7,686 bases of DNA from DATKMS01 sp041497995 (GCA_041497995.1 JBGQHM010000322.1:1-7686), one strand, 5' to 3'. Positions 1 through 7,579 are shown, numbered from the stretch's first letter. Translations and numbers: made by a program. The notes: a model not told the origin generated them from the letters alone.

Positions 1-798
1 CTGCGCCGTCACCGTCCCTACGGACACCAGGCCGCCGGTGCCGGGATGCTTGGTGACGACAAAGGCGCCGTCGCGATGCATCTCAGCGATCGGAAAGCCA
101 ATGCGGTCGATGCCTGGCACGTCCTTGAAGAAGGAGTAGTTACCGCCGGTGCACTGAGCGCCGCACTCGATGATGTGCCCCGCAACGATGCCGGCGGCGA
201 GACGATCCCAATCGTCGCGTGCCCAGCCGAACTTCCACGCCGCCGGACCCAGTGCGAGTGCGGCGTCGGTGACACGCGGACAAATGACGACGTCGGCGCC
301 GCGGCGCAACGCCTCGACGATGCCCCAGGCGCCGAGATAGGCGTTGGCAGTGACCACCTGGGCCTTGAGCGACGCGAGCGGGATGCCTTTGTCGAGATGA
401 CGCAGCTCGACTCCCTGACGTTGCAATTCGGGCAGACGAGACAGGAGATCGTCGCCCTCGATGTGGGCGATTGTCGCCTGCGCCCCGACGCGAGTTACCA
501 GCTTCTGCATCTCCGCGGCGAGGCCCGCGGGGTTCAGGCCACCGGCGTTGACGACAACCTTGGTGCCGCGCTGCACGCATGTGCCCAGCACCTCTTCCAT
601 TTGTCGCACGAAGGTACGCGCAAATCCGGCGTCCGGGTTCTTCATGCGGTCCTTGAAGAGGATCATCATCGTCAATTCGGCGAGATAGTCGCCCGTGAGC
701 ACATCGATCGGACCGCCCTCTACCATCTCGCGCGCCGCACTCAGGCGGTCGCCGTAGAAGCCGCTGCAGTTGGCGATGCGCAGAACGTCGTCACTCAT
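1..798 (-). CDS. AtuA-family (DUF1446) protein, C-terminus beyond the window
   Basis: The minus-strand frame opens at the ATG at 798 and stays open for 266 codons to the window edge with no stop. The family is usually about 450-600 residues, so roughly half is visible. Seen motifs are GDYLAELTM (residues 36-44), NAGGLNP (84-90), ANAYLGAWGI (151-160), PRVTDAALALGP (174-185), GHIIECGAQCTGGN (207-220) and KHPGTGGLVSVGTV (250-263), typical of the acyclic terpene utilisation AtuA/DUF1446 family. There is no signal peptide or membrane segment, so it is likely cytosolic. A Shine-Dalgarno AAGGAA (810-805) sits 6 nt before the ATG, and the hydratase stop is only 20 nt upstream, so it should be the last visible gene of the operon. 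AtuA is required for growth on citronellol/geraniol in Pseudomonas, but to my knowledge its reaction is not established. Family members also sit beside acyl-CoA carboxylases in bacteria not known to use terpenes, so no pathway-specific symbol is given. Family assignment is confident; function is not. Confidence 0.88.
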   Translation of the reverse strand, partial: MSDDVLRIANCSGFYGDRLSAAREMVEGGPIDVLTGDYLAELTMMILFKDRMKNPDAGFARTFVRQMEEVLGTCVQRGTKVVVNAGGLNPAGLAAEMQKLVTRVGAQATIAHIEGDDLLSRLPELQRQGVELRHLDKGIPLASLKAQVVTANAYLGAWGIVEALRRGADVVICPRVTDAALALGPAAWKFGWARDDWDRLAAGIVAGHIIECGAQCTGGNYSFFKDVPGIDRIGFPIAEMHRDGAFVVTKHPGTGGLVSVGTVTAQ

Positions 799-818
799 GA
801 TCAATTCCTTCCCCGCAC

Positions 819-1586
819 TCAGGACCGATCCGCAGCCCAGCGCGGCTTGCGCTTCCCAACGAACGCTTGCATGCCTTCCCCGGCCTCATCCGAGGCGAAG
901 AGCTCGCCGATCTTCTTCGCCGTGTAGCGGAAGCCCTCGTCCATCGACAATGCGGGGACGCGGCGCACCAACTGCTTGGCCTCACGGATGGCGTTCGGAC
1001 CGCCAAGCCTGATCATGCCCGCGACGTCATCGACCGCGGCATCTAGCTCAGTCGCGGGGACAGCACGGTGGATGAGGCCGAGATCGACCGCGCGCGGCGC
1101 CGCAAAACGCTCGCCCGTGAGAAAGAGCCACATAGTGTTCTGGATACCCAGCTTCGGAATGACGACCACCGAGATCATCGCGGGGATCACGCCGACGCGC
1201 ACCTCGCTGAAGCTGAACATCGCCGTATCGGCCGCGATGGTGAGGTCACACGCGGCAACCAACCCGACGCCGCCGCCGAACGCGTGGCCGTTGATGCGCC
1301 CGATCACCGGCTTCGGCGCTTCCCAGATGGTTTTCATGACCGTGACGAAGGGATTCTCGCCCTCCGCTGCGGCCATGCCGCCGCTCTTCAGGTCGGCGCC
1401 GGCGCAGAATGCGGTGCCGGCACCGGTGACGACAATAGCGCGAACACGCGCGTCAGCGATCGCCGCCCTGAGATGGCCGAGCAGTCCTACGACGACGTCG
1501 TCGCTGAGCGCATTGCGCCTCTCCGGTTGATTGAGCGTGACCCATGCGACGTCGCGTCGCACCTCGTAGAGCGTGGCTTCACTCAT
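819..1586 (-). CDS. Enoyl-CoA hydratase/isomerase family protein, methylglutaconyl-CoA hydratase (LiuC/AtuE)-like
   Basis: This is a 255-residue crotonase-fold protein, probably hydrating the 3-substituted glutaconyl-CoA made by the adjacent carboxylase. The oxyanion-hole segments are FCAGADL (60-66) and HAFGGGVGLVAACD (101-114). The segment FSEVRVGVIPAMIS (126-139) carries Glu128, equivalent to Glu164 of rat mitochondrial hydratase. The other classical acid, Glu144 of the GGGCE motif, is replaced by Gly108 (GGGVG); as I recall, the LiuC/AtuE-type hydratases have similar GGG(V/L)GL motifs. The start at 1586 is chosen because GGAGGA (1600-1595) lies 8 nt upstream and because MSEATLYEVRRDVAWVTLNQP begins directly at the family's N-terminus. 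A longer in-frame start at 1649 would run deep into the carboxylase gene. The ATG overlaps the end of the upstream alpha-subunit gene by 8 nt, which implies translational coupling. Substrate assignment rests on context; the fold is clear. Confidence 0.92.
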   Translation of the reverse strand: MSEATLYEVRRDVAWVTLNQPERRNALSDDVVVGLLGHLRAAIADARVRAIVVTGAGTAFCAGADLKSGGMAAAEGENPFVTVMKTIWEAPKPVIGRINGHAFGGGVGLVAACDLTIAADTAMFSFSEVRVGVIPAMISVVVIPKLGIQNTMWLFLTGERFAAPRAVDLGLIHRAVPATELDAAVDDVAGMIRLGGPNAIREAKQLVRRVPALSMDEGFRYTAKKIGELFASDEAGEGMQAFVGKRKPRWAADRS

Positions 1587-3567
1587 GGTTTGTATCCTCC
1601 AGGACCACCAGCACGGCGCCCGCATCCACCTGTTGGCCCACTTGGACAAGAACCTGCTTGGCCGTGCCGTCGTGCGGCGCCACCACCTCGTGCTCCATCT
1701 TCATGGCTTCGAGAATCACGAGTGTCTCTCCCTTGCGTACTGCCTGTCCCGCTTCGACGCGGACCGCAAGGATCTTCCCAGGCATCGGCGCACGGCAGCC
1801 GCCGCGGACTTCCTCGCGCGCCGGCGGCGGGAACCGCGGCACCTCGTGAAGCTCCGACGTGCCCAGTGCACTGTGGACGTAGTGGACGGCGTCGCAAGTC
1901 GTGAGCCGATAGGTGCGGCCGATACCATCGATCGCGACGGCAATGTGCGTCTCGTCCCAGCTGAGCACGGCGGCCTCGTGCGCCTTCTCATCGACCGCTA
2001 GCTCGATGTGCTCGCGCCCGTGCACTCGATAGCCGACCCCGATCGTCGCGTCGCCGCTCACGAACGTGACCTGTTGCAGCTGTGTCGGGTTGTTCCGCCA
2101 GCCGGACGGCAGGCCACGTAACACCGGTGCGTGCGCGCGCCGCCCTTCCTGGAGCCACAAGACTGCGGCGATCGCATGCAGCCGATCGGCCTGCTCGGCT
2201 TCCGGCCGGCGCTGACCGTCGAGTATGACGTGCGTGCCGATGAAGTGAGTGTCGAGCTGGCCCGCTATGAACGCCGGGTGGCGAAGCACGTCAATCAGGA
2301 GTTGCAGGTTCGTATGCACCCCGTGCACGCGCATCGCCCCGAGTGCGCGTGCCAGTCGGTGCGCTGCTTCCACGCGGGTCGGCGCGTGCGCGATCACCTT
2401 GGCGAGCATCGGGTCGTAGTAGATGGTGACCTCCGAGCCGGTCTCCACCCCGCTCTCGTAACGGATGCCGAGGAGCTCCGGCGTCTCCCAGCACGCCAGC
2501 GTGCCGGTCGATGGCAAGAAGTCGTTGCGGGGGTCTTCGGCGTAGATGCGGCACTCGATCGCGTGGCCGCGGATCGCGAGGTCTTCCTGCCGCAGCGGCA
2601 GCGGCGCACCCTGCGCGATGAGGATCTGTAGACGGACGAGATCGAGTCCGGTGATCTCCTCGGTCACGGGATGTTCGACCTGCAAGCGCGTGTTGACTTC
2701 GAGGAAGTAGAACTTCCCGTCTGCATCGACGACGAACTCGACGGTGCCGGCGTTCTGGTACCCGATGGCGCGTCCAGCCGCGACGGCGGCGGCGCCCATG
2801 CGCCCGCGCACCTGGTCGTCGACGGCGGGGGAGGGCGCTTCTTCGATGATCTTCTGGTAGCGGCGTTGGATCGAGCACTCGCGCTCGAAGCAGTGGATGA
2901 GGTTGCCGTGCGCGTCGCCGAGGATCTGGATCTCGATGTGTCGTGCCGACCCGAAGTAGCGCTCGACCAGCAGCGTATCGTCGCCGAAGGCGTGCTTCGC
3001 TTCGCGTCGCGCTCCCTCCAGCGCGGCGGCGAGCTTGGCGGGTTCATGAACGCTGCGCATGCCTTTGCCGCCGCCGCCCGCTGACGCTTTGATCAGGATC
3101 GGGTATCCGACCTCGTCGGCACGTGCCGCGATCTGGCGGTCAGAGAGGCCGTCGGCGCTGAAGCCCGGAATGACTGGTACGCCGGCCGCCGCCATGATCT
3201 TCTTCGCCTCGATCTTGCTGCCCATGCGGCGGATGGCGTCGGGCGTGGGGCCGATGAACACCAGCCCGGCATCGGCACAGGCTTGCGCGAAGTCGGCGTT
3301 CTCAGCGAGGAAGCCGTAGCCCGGGTGCACGGCGTCGGCGCCGACGCGTCGTGCCGCATCGACAATCTTCTCGATCGCGAGGAACGACCCTCCGGTTACC
3401 GGCGGGCCGATGTACACGGCCTCGTCCGCGGCCCGCACGAACGGCGCGTGTCGGTCTGGGTCGGCGTAGATCGCCGCCGTGCCGATGCCCATGGCGCGGC
3501 AGGTGCGCATGATGCGCAGCGCGATTTCGCCGCGGTTGGCGATCAAGACCTTGCGGAATTGCTTCAT
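1579..3567 (-). CDS. Acyl-CoA carboxylase alpha subunit (biotin carboxylase plus biotin carrier)
   Basis: This 662-residue protein uses ATP and bicarbonate to carboxylate its own biotin, which then feeds the beta subunit. The biotin carboxylase N-terminal domain starts at once with KVLIANRGEIALRI (6-19), and HPGYGFLAEN is at 81-90. The ATP-grasp glycine-rich loop is KASAGGGGKGM (160-170). The catalytic segment EVNTRLQVEHPVTE (290-303) matches the E. coli AccC loop containing its catalytic Arg and Glu. SGVETGSEVTIYYDPMLAK (372-390) belongs to the C-terminal biotin carboxylase domain. A middle region (about 480-580, with GWRNN at 489-493) fits the BT domain that docks the beta subunit in MCC-type enzymes. 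The biotinyl domain ends the protein, with EAMKMEHEV at 620-628, so Lys623 should be biotinylated. Length and layout match methylcrotonyl-CoA/geranyl-CoA carboxylase alpha subunits; propionyl-CoA specificity is not excluded. The start at 3567 leaves no N-terminal extension, and a chain of upstream ATGs precedes it (see 3564-3583). It lies 47 nt after the beta-subunit stop. Confidence 0.95.
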   Translation of the reverse strand: MKQFRKVLIANRGEIALRIMRTCRAMGIGTAAIYADPDRHAPFVRAADEAVYIGPPVTGGSFLAIEKIVDAARRVGADAVHPGYGFLAENADFAQACADAGLVFIGPTPDAIRRMGSKIEAKKIMAAAGVPVIPGFSADGLSDRQIAARADEVGYPILIKASAGGGGKGMRSVHEPAKLAAALEGARREAKHAFGDDTLLVERYFGSARHIEIQILGDAHGNLIHCFERECSIQRRYQKIIEEAPSPAVDDQVRGRMGAAAVAAGRAIGYQNAGTVEFVVDADGKFYFLEVNTRLQVEHPVTEEITGLDLVRLQILIAQGAPLPLRQEDLAIRGHAIECRIYAEDPRNDFLPSTGTLACWETPELLGIRYESGVETGSEVTIYYDPMLAKVIAHAPTRVEAAHRLARALGAMRVHGVHTNLQLLIDVLRHPAFIAGQLDTHFIGTHVILDGQRRPEAEQADRLHAIAAVLWLQEGRRAHAPVLRGLPSGWRNNPTQLQQVTFVSGDATIGVGYRVHGREHIELAVDEKAHEAAVLSWDETHIAVAIDGIGRTYRLTTCDAVHYVHSALGTSELHEVPRFPPPAREEVRGGCRAPMPGKILAVRVEAGQAVRKGETLVILEAMKMEHEVVAPHDGTAKQVLVQVGQQVDAGAVLVVLEDTNHE
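1595..1600 (-). promoter_or_regulatory. Shine-Dalgarno GGAGGA of the enoyl-CoA hydratase
   Basis: GGAGGA on the minus strand, 8 nt before the ATG at 1586, lies inside the last codons of the alpha-subunit gene. It decides the hydratase start over the in-frame ATG at 1649, which would add 21 non-family residues rich in tryptophan and arginine. Confidence 0.75.
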
Positions 3568-3583
3568 TGCTTCATTGAGTCAT
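3564..3583 (-). repeat. 8-nt repeat giving three ATGs and two ATGA-linked mini-ORFs before the alpha subunit
   Basis: On the minus strand an AATGAAGC-like octamer recurs, so ATGs start at 3583, 3575 and 3567, exactly 8 nt apart and therefore in three different frames. The first reads ATG ACT CAA TGA (3583-3572) and the second ATG AAG CAA TGA (3575-3564). Each stop overlaps the next ATG as ATGA, and the last leads into the real start ATG AAG CAA TTC at 3567. No strong Shine-Dalgarno sits close to any of them. The sequence pattern is certain; a regulatory role is inference. Confidence 0.6.
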
Positions 3584-3614
3584 TGATCCAACCGAGTCAA
3601 TGAACTCACTTCTC

Positions 3615-5210
<1,596 letters not shown>

Positions 5211-5221
5211 GGGCTCTCGGA

Positions 5222-5263
5222 AAATGTCAAACCGGAAATGTCAAACCGGAAATGGGAAACCGG
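5222..5263. repeat. Three tandem copies of a 14-nt repeat
   Basis: The unit AAATGTCAAACCGG occurs at 5222-5235 and again, identical, at 5236-5249. A third copy at 5250-5263 differs by two bases (AAATGGGAAACCGG). The array lies in the spacer directly upstream of the carboxyltransferase start and would be transcribed into its leader. Inverted copies follow in the same spacer. It is A-rich compared with the genes around it. Confidence 0.85.
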
Positions 5264-5336
5264 CCAATGAGGAGCCTTGTGCGACCGATCGTTGCCCGGT
5301 TTGCCATTGCTCATTTTCCGTTTCCGGTTTGACATT
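5237..5336. repeat. Inverted repeat with 16-nt perfect arms, potential long hairpin
   Basis: TTTCCGGTTTGACATT at 5321-5336 is the exact reverse complement of AATGTCAAACCGGAAA, present at both 5237-5252 and 5223-5238. With the copy at 5237, pairing extends on the loop side with some G-U pairs, to about 5259 and 5314. A second, imperfect inverted copy (CCGGTTTGCCATT) is at 5296-5308. The RNA spacer between dehydrogenase and carboxyltransferase could therefore fold in alternative ways. No U-tract typical of an intrinsic terminator is evident, so an attenuator, an RNA-stability element or a mobile repeat are the alternatives. Confidence 0.75.
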
Positions 5337-5345
5337 CTCTTCCAG

Positions 5346-5376
5346 GCTGAAAGCTGACTGCTGAGAGCTGACGGCT
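5346..5376. repeat. Heptamer array GCTGANN, 4.4 copies
   Basis: Read on the plus strand, GCTGAAA, GCTGACT, GCTGAGA and GCTGACG follow each other without gaps from 5346 to 5373, and a partial GCT ends the run at 5376. The core GCTGA is invariant and the last two bases vary. It ends 4 nt before the dehydrogenase stop codon (5383-5381), on its 3' side. It is not coding in any recognised gene. I have the impression that similar GCTGANN runs occur between genes in other environmental genomes, but cannot check this here. Confidence 0.8.
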
Positions 5377-5380
5377 CCCT

Positions 5381-6535
5381 TCAGATCCCCAACATCTTTG
5401 CGACCACCTGCTTCATGACCTCATCGGCGCCGCCGCCGATGGCGGCCAGGCGCGAGTCGACGAAGGCACGGCCGGCGGCGTTTTCGTACATGTAGCCGGC
5501 GCCGCCGAAGAGCTGCACACAGGTCGTCGCCACGTACTGGTTCATTGTCGTGCAGAACACCTTGGCCATCGAGATGTCCAGCGTCGCGTCTTCGTTGCGC
5601 GCCATCTTGCGGATGCAGCGATACGAGAGCTCTTGCGCCGCGGTGATCTGGATCATCATGTCGACGAACTTGTGCTGGGTCACTTGCATCTTCGACAGCG
5701 GCTTGCCGAAAGCGATGCGCTGCTGGCAATGCTCCAGGGTATGCTGCCACAGGTGGCGCGCCGTCACCGGCGCAGTGACCACCACCACCATGCGCTCGTC
5801 CTGGAACTGCATCATTTGCTGCTGGAAGCCGCGGTTGGCATCGCCGATGGTGTTCGATACCGGCACGCGTACGTCTTCGAAGAACAGCAGGCCGGTGTCC
5901 GATCCCTTGTTGCCGATCTTGTCGAGCAGCTGGTAGGTGAACCCGGCCGAGTCGGTGGGCACGATGATTTGCGTATAGCCGCCGTAGCCGGCATCGGGGT
6001 CGGTCACTGCGAGCAGGCACAGCCAGTCGGCGGTGGCGGCGTTGGTGATGTACATCTTGGATCCGTTGATCACCCAGAAGTCACCGTCGCGCACAGCGCG
6101 GGTCTTGATGCCGGCGACGTCCGAGCCGGCGCTGGGCTCGGTCACGGCGATTGCGGCAACATGTTCGCCCTTGATGGCGGGCACCAGGTACTTCTGCTTC
6201 AGCTCCTCGCTGCCAAAGCGATGCAGCGCGGGGGTGGCCATGTCCGTTTGCACGCTGATGCCCATGCAGACGCCGGCGTTGTCGCACAGCGTCAGCTCCT
6301 CGAGGAAGATCGCCTGATACGAGTAGTCGAGCCCCTGGCCGCCGTACTTCGGGTCGTAGCGAATACCGAGCAATCCGAGCTCGCCCATCTTGGGATAGAG
6401 CGACCGATCGAAGCGACCCGCATGGTCGAACTCCCGCGCCCGCGGCACCAGCTCGGTCTGCACGAACTTGCGCACCGTCTCGCGAAAGGCCTGATGCTCG
6501 CGGCTGCCGTAGATGTCCTCGCCTGGGGCGTACAT
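5381..6535 (-). CDS. Acyl-CoA dehydrogenase (isovaleryl-/citronellyl-CoA dehydrogenase-like)
   Basis: This 384-residue FAD enzyme oxidises an acyl-CoA to the 2-enoyl-CoA and passes electrons to ETF; it should supply the substrate of the adjacent carboxylase. Family signature 1 is AVTEPSAGSD (130-139). FWVINGSKMYITNA (153-166), the IAFGKPLSKMQ segment (274-284) and signature 2 LFGGAGYMYENAAGRAFVDSRL (342-363) follow in the expected order. The MCAD catalytic-base motif YEGT is replaced by IGGGADE (366-372), so the base is probably Glu247 in FQDER (244-248), the site used by isovaleryl-CoA and long-chain dehydrogenases. The start at 6535 is preferred over an in-frame ATG at 6595 because AGGAGG lies 7 nt upstream and the family N-terminus begins there. 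It is the first gene of the operon, with 170 nt of repeat-rich spacer before the carboxyltransferase. Isovaleryl-CoA is one possible substrate; branched or terpenoid acyl-CoAs are others. Confidence 0.94.
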   Translation of the reverse strand: MYAPGEDIYGSREHQAFRETVRKFVQTELVPRAREFDHAGRFDRSLYPKMGELGLLGIRYDPKYGGQGLDYSYQAIFLEELTLCDNAGVCMGISVQTDMATPALHRFGSEELKQKYLVPAIKGEHVAAIAVTEPSAGSDVAGIKTRAVRDGDFWVINGSKMYITNAATADWLCLLAVTDPDAGYGGYTQIIVPTDSAGFTYQLLDKIGNKGSDTGLLFFEDVRVPVSNTIGDANRGFQQQMMQFQDERMVVVVTAPVTARHLWQHTLEHCQQRIAFGKPLSKMQVTQHKFVDMMIQITAAQELSYRCIRKMARNEDATLDISMAKVFCTTMNQYVATTCVQLFGGAGYMYENAAGRAFVDSRLAAIGGGADEVMKQVVAKMLGI

Positions 6536-6542
6536 GAGGTGC

Positions 6543-6548
6543 CCTCCT
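6543..6548 (-). promoter_or_regulatory. Shine-Dalgarno AGGAGG of the acyl-CoA dehydrogenase
   Basis: A perfect AGGAGG on the minus strand lies 7 nt before the ATG at 6535. It fixes the start and argues against the 20-residue longer form starting at 6595. It is the strongest ribosome binding site seen in the window, consistent with its place as first gene of the operon. Confidence 0.85.
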
Positions 6549-6567
6549 CTTGCTGCTGAGTCGGCCC

Positions 6568-6595
6568 TTTCTAGCGCATGGGACGCGTGGGTCAA
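6568..6595 (-). promoter_or_regulatory. Candidate sigma70-type promoter of the acyl-CoA catabolic operon
   Basis: On the minus strand TTGACC (6595-6590, 5 of 6 to consensus) is separated by 16 nt from TAGAAA (6573-6568, 4 of 6). Transcription would start near 6561 and give a leader of about 26 nt ending in the strong Shine-Dalgarno. Placement between the toxin stop and the dehydrogenase is sensible. Weak matches of this kind arise by chance, so this is a suggestion only. No convincing operator palindrome is seen beside it. Confidence 0.38.
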
Positions 6596-6635
6596 ACGTG
6601 ACGAGCGGGCGGGACAACGGTCGGTCCCCTTCCCG

Positions 6636-6896
6636 TCAAGTCTGGCGGCGAAACAGCGTGCGAAAGACGACGATGCCGGTCTCGATCTCGATCGAGTAGC
6701 GGATCATGAACGGATCGCGGCGAACGAAGTGCGATGGGTCATTCGGGTCGTAGTGTGATGGGAACCGCTCTGGTTGCGAGGGGTTCCCGACGATTTCGGC
6801 TAGCGCAGCATCGAGCCTGTTACGTTCGTCATCAGCGAGCGGCTCAAGGCGAGCGAGTTGCTTCAAGAACTCCTGAGTGAATCGGAACTCAGGCAC
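6636..6896 (-). CDS. RelE/ParE-superfamily toxin of a type II toxin-antitoxin pair
   Basis: This 86-residue protein probably acts as an mRNA interferase (RelE-like) or gyrase poison (ParE-like). The visible layout fits the fold: an N-terminal strand then a charged helical pair (FRFTQEFLKQLARLEPL at 4-20, ADDERNRLDAALAEIV at 21-36), then strands with FVRRDPFMIRYSIE (57-70) and a final basic IVVFRTLFRRQ (75-85). I cannot assign catalytic residues with confidence, so RelE versus ParE is open. The start is GTG at 6896 and overlaps the antitoxin's end by 8 nt, including its TGA. No Shine-Dalgarno precedes it, so translation probably depends on coupling to the antitoxin, which keeps antitoxin in excess. 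The antitoxin-first order fits Phd/YefM systems. The family call rests on size, composition and partner. Confidence 0.75.
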   Translation of the reverse strand: MPEFRFTQEFLKQLARLEPLADDERNRLDAALAEIVGNPSQPERFPSHYDPNDPSHFVRRDPFMIRYSIEIETGIVVFRTLFRRQT

Positions 6897-7194
6897 GCGA
6901 TTTCGTGCGTTTGCGCCCGGATGCCGCGAGGATCCGCCGAACGCTCGGGCGCCCTTTCAGGGCATACACGCGGCCTCGCCGAACATCCTCGTCTGAGCGT
7001 CGCATTGCAGCGACGGCTTCCGCGTCGCGCGACAGCCGCGCCACCTCGCGCAGTGTTTGCAAATGCTCATAGCTCAGCAGCACCGCCTGACGTTGGCCAC
7101 GACGCGTGATGACGATCTCCTCGCCTCGTCCGACCTTGTCGAGGAGCGCCGGGAAGCTGTGTCTAGCCTCAGCTGCACTGACGAATCGTTCCAT
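6889..7194 (-). CDS. Phd/YefM-family antitoxin
   Basis: This 101-residue protein should neutralise the downstream toxin and repress the pair's promoter. The N-terminal part, VSAAEARHSFPALLDKVGRG (5-24) followed by EEIVITRRGQRQAVLLSYEHL (25-45), is the classic Phd/YefM dimerisation and DNA-binding fold. The C-terminal half is charged and probably disordered until bound to toxin. It ends in a basic tail (GRKRTKSRA) and makes the protein slightly longer than the usual 70-90 residues. The start at 7194 places the conserved segment at the N-terminus, but no clear Shine-Dalgarno precedes it, so a leaderless or weakly initiated message is possible. Upstream, CCGTCACGG (7211-7219) is a small palindrome that could be an operator, which is a guess. 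The gene is divergent from the plus-strand genes at the right edge. Confidence 0.85.
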   Translation of the reverse strand: MERFVSAAEARHSFPALLDKVGRGEEIVITRRGQRQAVLLSYEHLQTLREVARLSRDAEAVAAMRRSDEDVRRGRVYALKGRPSVRRILAASGRKRTKSRA

Positions 7195-7267
7195 GCCGGG
7201 ACATTACTGCCCGTCACGGACGCTGGCAAGCGGGGTGACGGCGCCAAGATGGCCGCGCTCCCGGAGC

Positions 7268-7284
7268 GCAGGCTTCCAGCCTGC
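7268..7284. repeat. Short perfect hairpin in the divergent spacer
   Basis: GCAGGCTTCCAGCCTGC forms a 7-bp stem (7268-7274 with 7278-7284) and a 3-nt loop. It resembles the short REP-like hairpins scattered between genes in many environmental genomes. It lies only 7 nt before the first ATG of the plus-strand gene at 7292. A second, weaker hairpin, TGCGG...CCGCA (7322-7339), lies within that gene's putative N-terminal codons. The sequence from about 7263 to 7345 may thus be one repeat element. Confidence 0.6.
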
Positions 7285-7291
7285 AGCAAGT

Positions 7292-7579
7292 ATGGCAGAG
7301 ACATTTGCTTGGCTGCTGAGGTGCGGTACTCGCCCCGCATACACGGGACCGACCTTCTTGTATCTCCTCTACGCGATGCGCGAGGAGAAGGGGAGCCCGA
7401 GCACGGTCGTGGGCGCGCATGACTGGCGCATGTTCCTGATGCGCCCGGCCGATATCGAGCACGAGCTCCTGCGGCTGCACCAGTTTCGCAAGCTCGATTA
7501 CCAGGTCGCCGGCAGTCTCGTGCAGCTCTCGCTGCCCTGCGCGAACTCCCGCGAGTACGCGGAGAGGATGGTTGCATGA
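7292..7579 (+). CDS. Small winged-helix-like protein of unknown function, start uncertain
   Basis: I do not recognise this gene by name. From the ATG at 7292 it would encode 95 residues. The core from about residue 21 looks genuine: TGPTFLYLLYAMREEKG, then VVGAHDWRMFLMRP and EHELLRLHQFRKLDYQVAGSLVQLSLP near the end. The last part reads as a recognition helix followed by a hairpin wing (YQVAGSLVQLSLP), so a winged helix-turn-helix is a reasonable inference. The first about 20 residues overlap a small hairpin and may not be native. No Shine-Dalgarno precedes 7292 or the internal ATG at 7376, so a truncated 5' end or a later start is possible. Its stop overlaps the next gene's ATG as ATGA (7576-7579), indicating a coupled operon. 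If the next gene is BrxB-like, this protein could be the small first subunit of that locus. Confidence 0.55.
   Translation: MAETFAWLLRCGTRPAYTGPTFLYLLYAMREEKGSPSTVVGAHDWRMFLMRPADIEHELLRLHQFRKLDYQVAGSLVQLSLPCANSREYAERMVA

Noticed and set aside
46..927. 293-codon plus-strand open frame opposite the AtuA gene
   Set aside because: It lies antisense to a clear AtuA-family frame and the start of the hydratase region. It has no recognisable motif and reads as the shadow of GC-rich codons.
1068..1904. 278-codon plus-strand open frame
   Set aside because: It is antisense to the hydratase and alpha-subunit genes, both of which carry catalytic motifs. Its composition is rich in Arg, His, Asp and Pro, as expected for a shadow frame.
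5237..5336. Intrinsic terminator in the 5211-5380 spacer
   Set aside because: The hairpin arms are mixed in composition, the loop is long, and no U-tract follows on the minus-strand RNA. The operon logic also needs transcription to continue.
5222..5376. CRISPR array
   Set aside because: The repeats are 14 and 7 nt long, directly abutting or inverted, with no unique spacers of regular length and no cas genes.
5633..6559. 308-codon plus-strand open frame
   Set aside because: It is antisense to the acyl-CoA dehydrogenase; long shadow frames are expected at this GC content.
6536..6595. N-terminal extension of the dehydrogenase to the ATG at 6595
   Set aside because: The perfect AGGAGG 7 nt before 6535 and the family N-terminus both favour the shorter protein, and the longer form would start inside the candidate promoter.
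7074..7577. 167-codon minus-strand open frame at the right edge
   Set aside because: It runs through the antitoxin in another frame and through the divergent spacer, and lies opposite the better supported small plus-strand gene.
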